From assembly GCA_016710275.1 (NCBI GenBank), contig JADJXS010000001.1, positions 3,906,001-3,970,000 of the forward strand: a DNA stretch of 64,000 bases, given 5' to 3'. The notes under the pieces were generated by a model. It saw nothing but the letters and a program-made list of their open reading frames with translations. It did no database searches and was not told the DNA's origin. Made by a program: the position numbers and the translations under genes. Origin of the DNA: Phycisphaerales bacterium. GTDB lineage: Bacteria > Planctomycetota > Phycisphaerae > UBA1845 > Fen-1342. Shown piece by piece: positions 61,669 to 64,000 of this stretch. Each line of letters opens with the position of its first letter. Within the stretch, counting starts at the first letter, position 1.

Positions 61669-61925
61669 GCTCCCGTTTCCGCACGCCCACCCATTCGGAA
61701 TCATGCGCCGCGCCCCGCACCCCGCGCAGTGGACCCGCTCGGCTTGGCAATCGCGGGTCCGGGTCGTATCATCCCGAACCCTGGGTGTCAGGCTGGGGTC
61801 GCCGACAAGGCGGCTCCGCGGGGCGCCGGGCCGGTTCGTCCTGACTTGAAGAACCGGTAGGGCGCAGTTACAACGTTGCGCCTCAGACGGACAGCATTGT
61901 GAACCCCGATTGGAAGGAACGGCAC

Positions 61926-62183
61926 GTGCCTGACATGCCTGAAATCGAAGCGCGGGTCAAAAAGATCGTGGCTGAGCAAATGGGCGTTAAGGAGGAGGAA
62001 CTCTCCAAGGACACGTCCTTCGTCAACGATCTGAACGCCGATTCGCTGGACCAGGTCGAGCTGGTCATGGAACTCGAGGAAGCCTTCGAGATGAGCATCC
62101 CCGATGAGGAAGCTGAAAAGCTTCAGACCATCGGGCTGGTCATCGACTACATCCTCAATCACCTTGCCAGTGGCAGCAAGTAA
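61926..62183 (+). CDS. acpP: Acyl carrier protein
   Basis: The 85-residue acidic helical protein is an ACP that carries acyl chains on a phosphopantetheine arm during fatty-acid synthesis. The attachment site is in NADSLDQVELVMELEEAFEM, with Ser40 as acceptor. The C-terminal helix LQTIGLVIDYILNH is typical. AAGGA lies seven bases before the GTG at 61926; an ATG at 61935 and a GTG at 61899 are in frame but worse spaced. fabF follows 24 bases downstream, the usual acpP-fabF arrangement. Confidence 0.94.
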   Translation: MPDMPEIEARVKKIVAEQMGVKEEELSKDTSFVNDLNADSLDQVELVMELEEAFEMSIPDEEAEKLQTIGLVIDYILNHLASGSK

Positions 62184-62207
62184 GACAGGCACGGTCGGAG
62201 CCGCGTG

Positions 62208-63440
62208 ATGGCGTCCAAGCGGATTGTGATCACGGGAATGGGAGCGGTTACGCCGCTCGGCTGCTCGGTCGCCTCCTTCTGGGACGGCTTGATCTGCGGC
62301 CGATCGGGCATCCGCCCCATCACGCAGTTTGACCCCACCATGTTCGACGTGAAATTCGGCGGCGACTGCCCCGAATTCGCCGCCACCGCCATCGACCATC
62401 GCCTCGCCAAGCGAATGGACCGCTTCACCCAGTTCGCCTACGGCGCGGCGATGCAGGCATTCGCCGAGTCCGACCTGCAGGGGAAATTCAACCCCGAGCG
62501 GGCCAGCGTCATCCTCGGCACCGGCATCGGCGGCATCACCGAACTCGAAGAACAGCACAAGCGCCTGCTGGAGAAAGGCCCCAGCCGCGTTTCCGCCTTC
62601 ACCATCCCCAAGCTGATGGCCAACGCCTGCTCCGGGCATATTTCGATCGCCCTGAATTTCAAGGGCTGCAGCACCGCCGTTTCGACCGCCTGCGCCTCGG
62701 CCGCCAATGCAATGGCCGACGCCATGAACTCCATCCGCACCGGCCAGGCCGACGTCGTGCTGACCGGCGGGACGGAAGCGGCCCTCACCCCGCTGGGGCT
62801 GTCCGCATTCGCCGCAATGAAAGCGCTCTCCACCCGCAATGACGATCCGGCGCGCGCGTCGCGCCCCTGGGATCGCGACCGCGACGGGTTCGTTCTCAGC
62901 GAAGGCGCCGGCGTCCTGATCCTCGAGGATCTGGAGCACGCGCAGCGCCGCGGCGCAACGATCTTCTGCGAGGTAGCCGGAATCGGCGCCACCTCCGACG
63001 CCGGCGATATGGTCCAGCCCGACCCCGAAGGGGCCGGCGCCGCCCGCGCCATGCGGCTGGCGCTGCAGGACGCGAAGCTCAACCCCGCCGACATCGACTA
63101 CATCAACGCCCACGCCACCAGCACGCCGCTCGGCGATGCCGCTGAAACGCGCGCGGTCAAGAGCGTCTTCGGCGCCGCCGCCCGCTCGGTCGCCATCAGC
63201 AGCACCAAGGGCGCCACCGGCCACCTGCTCGGTGCGTCCGGCGGTGTCGAGGCGATCGCCTGCGTGCTGGCTCTGCGCAACCACACGCTTCCGCCCACGC
63301 TCAATCTCGACAATCCCGACACGGATTGCGACCTCGACTACGTCCCCAAGACCGCCCGCGACAAGCGCATCCGCTACGCCATGAGCAACTCATTCGGCTT
63401 CGGCGGCCACAATGTCGCCGTGATTTTCAAGCCCGTCTGA
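62208..63440 (+). CDS. fabF: Beta-ketoacyl-ACP synthase II
   Basis: FabF condenses malonyl-ACP with acyl-ACP in fatty-acid elongation. The 410-residue protein starts KRIVITGMGAVTPLGCSVAS and has the catalytic triad Cys162 in VSTACASAANAM, His302 in NAHATSTPLGDAAET and His339 in STKGATGHLLGASG. The C-terminal NSFGFGGHNVAVIF is the family end block. The ATG at 62208 has GGAG seven bases upstream; the GTG at 62205 is only four away. It forms a transcription unit with acpP. Confidence 0.95.
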   Translation: MASKRIVITGMGAVTPLGCSVASFWDGLICGRSGIRPITQFDPTMFDVKFGGDCPEFAATAIDHRLAKRMDRFTQFAYGAAMQAFAESDLQGKFNPERASVILGTGIGGITELEEQHKRLLEKGPSRVSAFTIPKLMANACSGHISIALNFKGCSTAVSTACASAANAMADAMNSIRTGQADVVLTGGTEAALTPLGLSAFAAMKALSTRNDDPARASRPWDRDRDGFVLSEGAGVLILEDLEHAQRRGATIFCEVAGIGATSDAGDMVQPDPEGAGAARAMRLALQDAKLNPADIDYINAHATSTPLGDAAETRAVKSVFGAAARSVAISSTKGATGHLLGASGGVEAIACVLALRNHTLPPTLNLDNPDTDCDLDYVPKTARDKRIRYAMSNSFGFGGHNVAVIFKPV

Positions 63441-63600
63441 TCGACCGTCGCCGCCCCCCGTCCCTCTCGATAGCCGCGCGCGTTCCGTCGTCTCTGATTA
63501 TCGGCCCACGCCCGGCCTCGTCCCCACCGCATCGTCGCGAAACCGCCGTTTTCACCGACTCCCCCGCACTTCACCCGAGCGCGGAACGTACGCTCCATAT

Positions 63601-64000
63601 ATGGCAGATTCCTCAACCCCGATCTTCCGCCCACCGGGTCGCCTCTCTTCCGGGAACGGCGAGCGGCGACTCAGCCGGCGCGCCCTGCTTCTCGGCGCCG
63701 CTTCGGCCGTCGGCTGCACCGCGCTGGGCGGCTCATACGCCGCTTTGGTTGAGCCGTTCTGGGAAGAGTGGGTCTCCGTGCGGCTGGACCTGCCGGGCCT
63801 TTCGCCGGCGCTGGTCGGCCGCCGCATCCTGCATCTCTCCGATCTGCACTTGTCCTCCCCCGGCGAGGAGGCCTTCGCCCTGCGCGTGGCCGAGCATTGC
63901 ACCCGGCGCCAGCCCGACCTGATCGTGCTCACCGGCGACTTCGTCACGGCCGGCAACCCCGCCGACATCGAGCGCGTCGGGCGCGTGGCTGCGGCACTGC
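63601..64000 (+). CDS. Tat-exported metallophosphoesterase (5' part, runs off right edge)
   Basis: The first 133 codons are visible. After a short N-terminal stretch comes RRLSRRALLLGAASAVGCTA, a twin-arginine-like signal followed by a Cys that could serve as lipid anchor. The calcineurin-like phosphoesterase motifs begin with RILHLSDLHLSSPGEE (metal ligands Asp and His) and PDLIVLTGDFVTAG (GD motif). The remaining metal-binding motifs lie beyond the edge. Related proteins are YkuE/YaeI-type phosphoesterases. The ATG at 63601 has no ribosome site. Confidence 0.85.
   Translation, partial: MADSSTPIFRPPGRLSSGNGERRLSRRALLLGAASAVGCTALGGSYAALVEPFWEEWVSVRLDLPGLSPALVGRRILHLSDLHLSSPGEEAFALRVAEHCTRRQPDLIVLTGDFVTAGNPADIERVGRVAAAL

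Noticed and set aside
61788..63284. Minus-strand frame of 498 codons opposite acpP and fabF
   Set aside because: Gly/Asp/Val-rich shadow; both plus-strand genes have catalytic residues.

Overview
The window looks like a chromosomal segment of a GC-rich member of the Planctomycetota, possibly Phycisphaerae. That placement is inferred from family content, not from a phylogenetic marker. The content includes a squalene-oxidase-repeat protein next to MoxR and a giant PQQ-propeller protein, a YdjY-like protein, DUF1579 and DUF6265 proteins, a PEP-CTERM protein, a class II ribonucleotide reductase, and exported proteins ending in a pseudopilin-like 'YPDSLDAIG...DPFTGERFAYR' block. No insertion sequence, prophage, CRISPR array or rRNA operon is visible. 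Most of the window is core metabolism plus cell-envelope genes.

Layout. 1-5909 (minus): an operon running PQQ-propeller protein, squalene-oxidase-repeat protein, MoxR AAA ATPase (cut by the window edge), joined by an ATGA overlap. 6202-7789 (minus): a tandem cluster of six very small exported or lipoprotein-like proteins, three of which share the core Q-x-G-x-C or Q-x-G-C just after a hydrophobic signal. 8011-13308 (minus): mtnA preceded by an alpha-2-macroglobulin-like giant. 13443-15686 (minus): STAS protein, MlaE permease and a long divergent RNase HII, tightly coupled. 15775-19717: HEAT lipoprotein, beta-phosphoglucomutase, tRNA-Ser(CGA), DinB protein, P1B-4 metal ATPase. 19783-26667 (minus): vitamin B12-dependent ribonucleotide reductase with a long regulated leader, then an ABC ATPase, folE and an M1 lipoprotein peptidase.

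26762-35082: M24 peptidase and MATE exporter (minus), then a plus-strand export locus of a large anchored protein, an ABC ATPase and an internally duplicated ABC-2 permease. A foldable 53-nt element lies between the ATPase and the permease. 35086-38461: PilZ protein, trmB, a membrane protein, cysK. 38536-48048: addB-addA-YdjY on minus, divergent from miaA. 48105-51299: a small-protein group (two DUF1579, one DUF6265, one NTF2-like) and a divergent LuxR-type regulator, followed by a gene-free stretch with 21-bp and 94-bp tandem repeats. 51906-60542: secretin, CopA copper ATPase, YkgJ cysteine-cluster protein, 740-aa exported protein. 60954-64000: PEP-CTERM protein, acyl carrier protein, FabF, and a Tat-exported metallophosphoesterase cut by the right edge.

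How genes work together: mtnA (methionine salvage), cysK (cysteine synthesis), folE (pterin/folate), nrdJ (dNTP supply), acp-fabF (fatty-acid elongation), miaA/trmB/tRNA-Ser (tRNA function) and addAB (double-strand break repair) are housekeeping. The envelope part (MlaE/STAS, secretin, ABC-2 locus, A2M-like protein, small lipoproteins, PEP-CTERM protein) is where undescribed biology is most likely. The six-member small-lipoprotein cluster is my best candidate. Start codons were chosen from Shine-Dalgarno spacing, signal peptides and overlaps. All family assignments are by eye.
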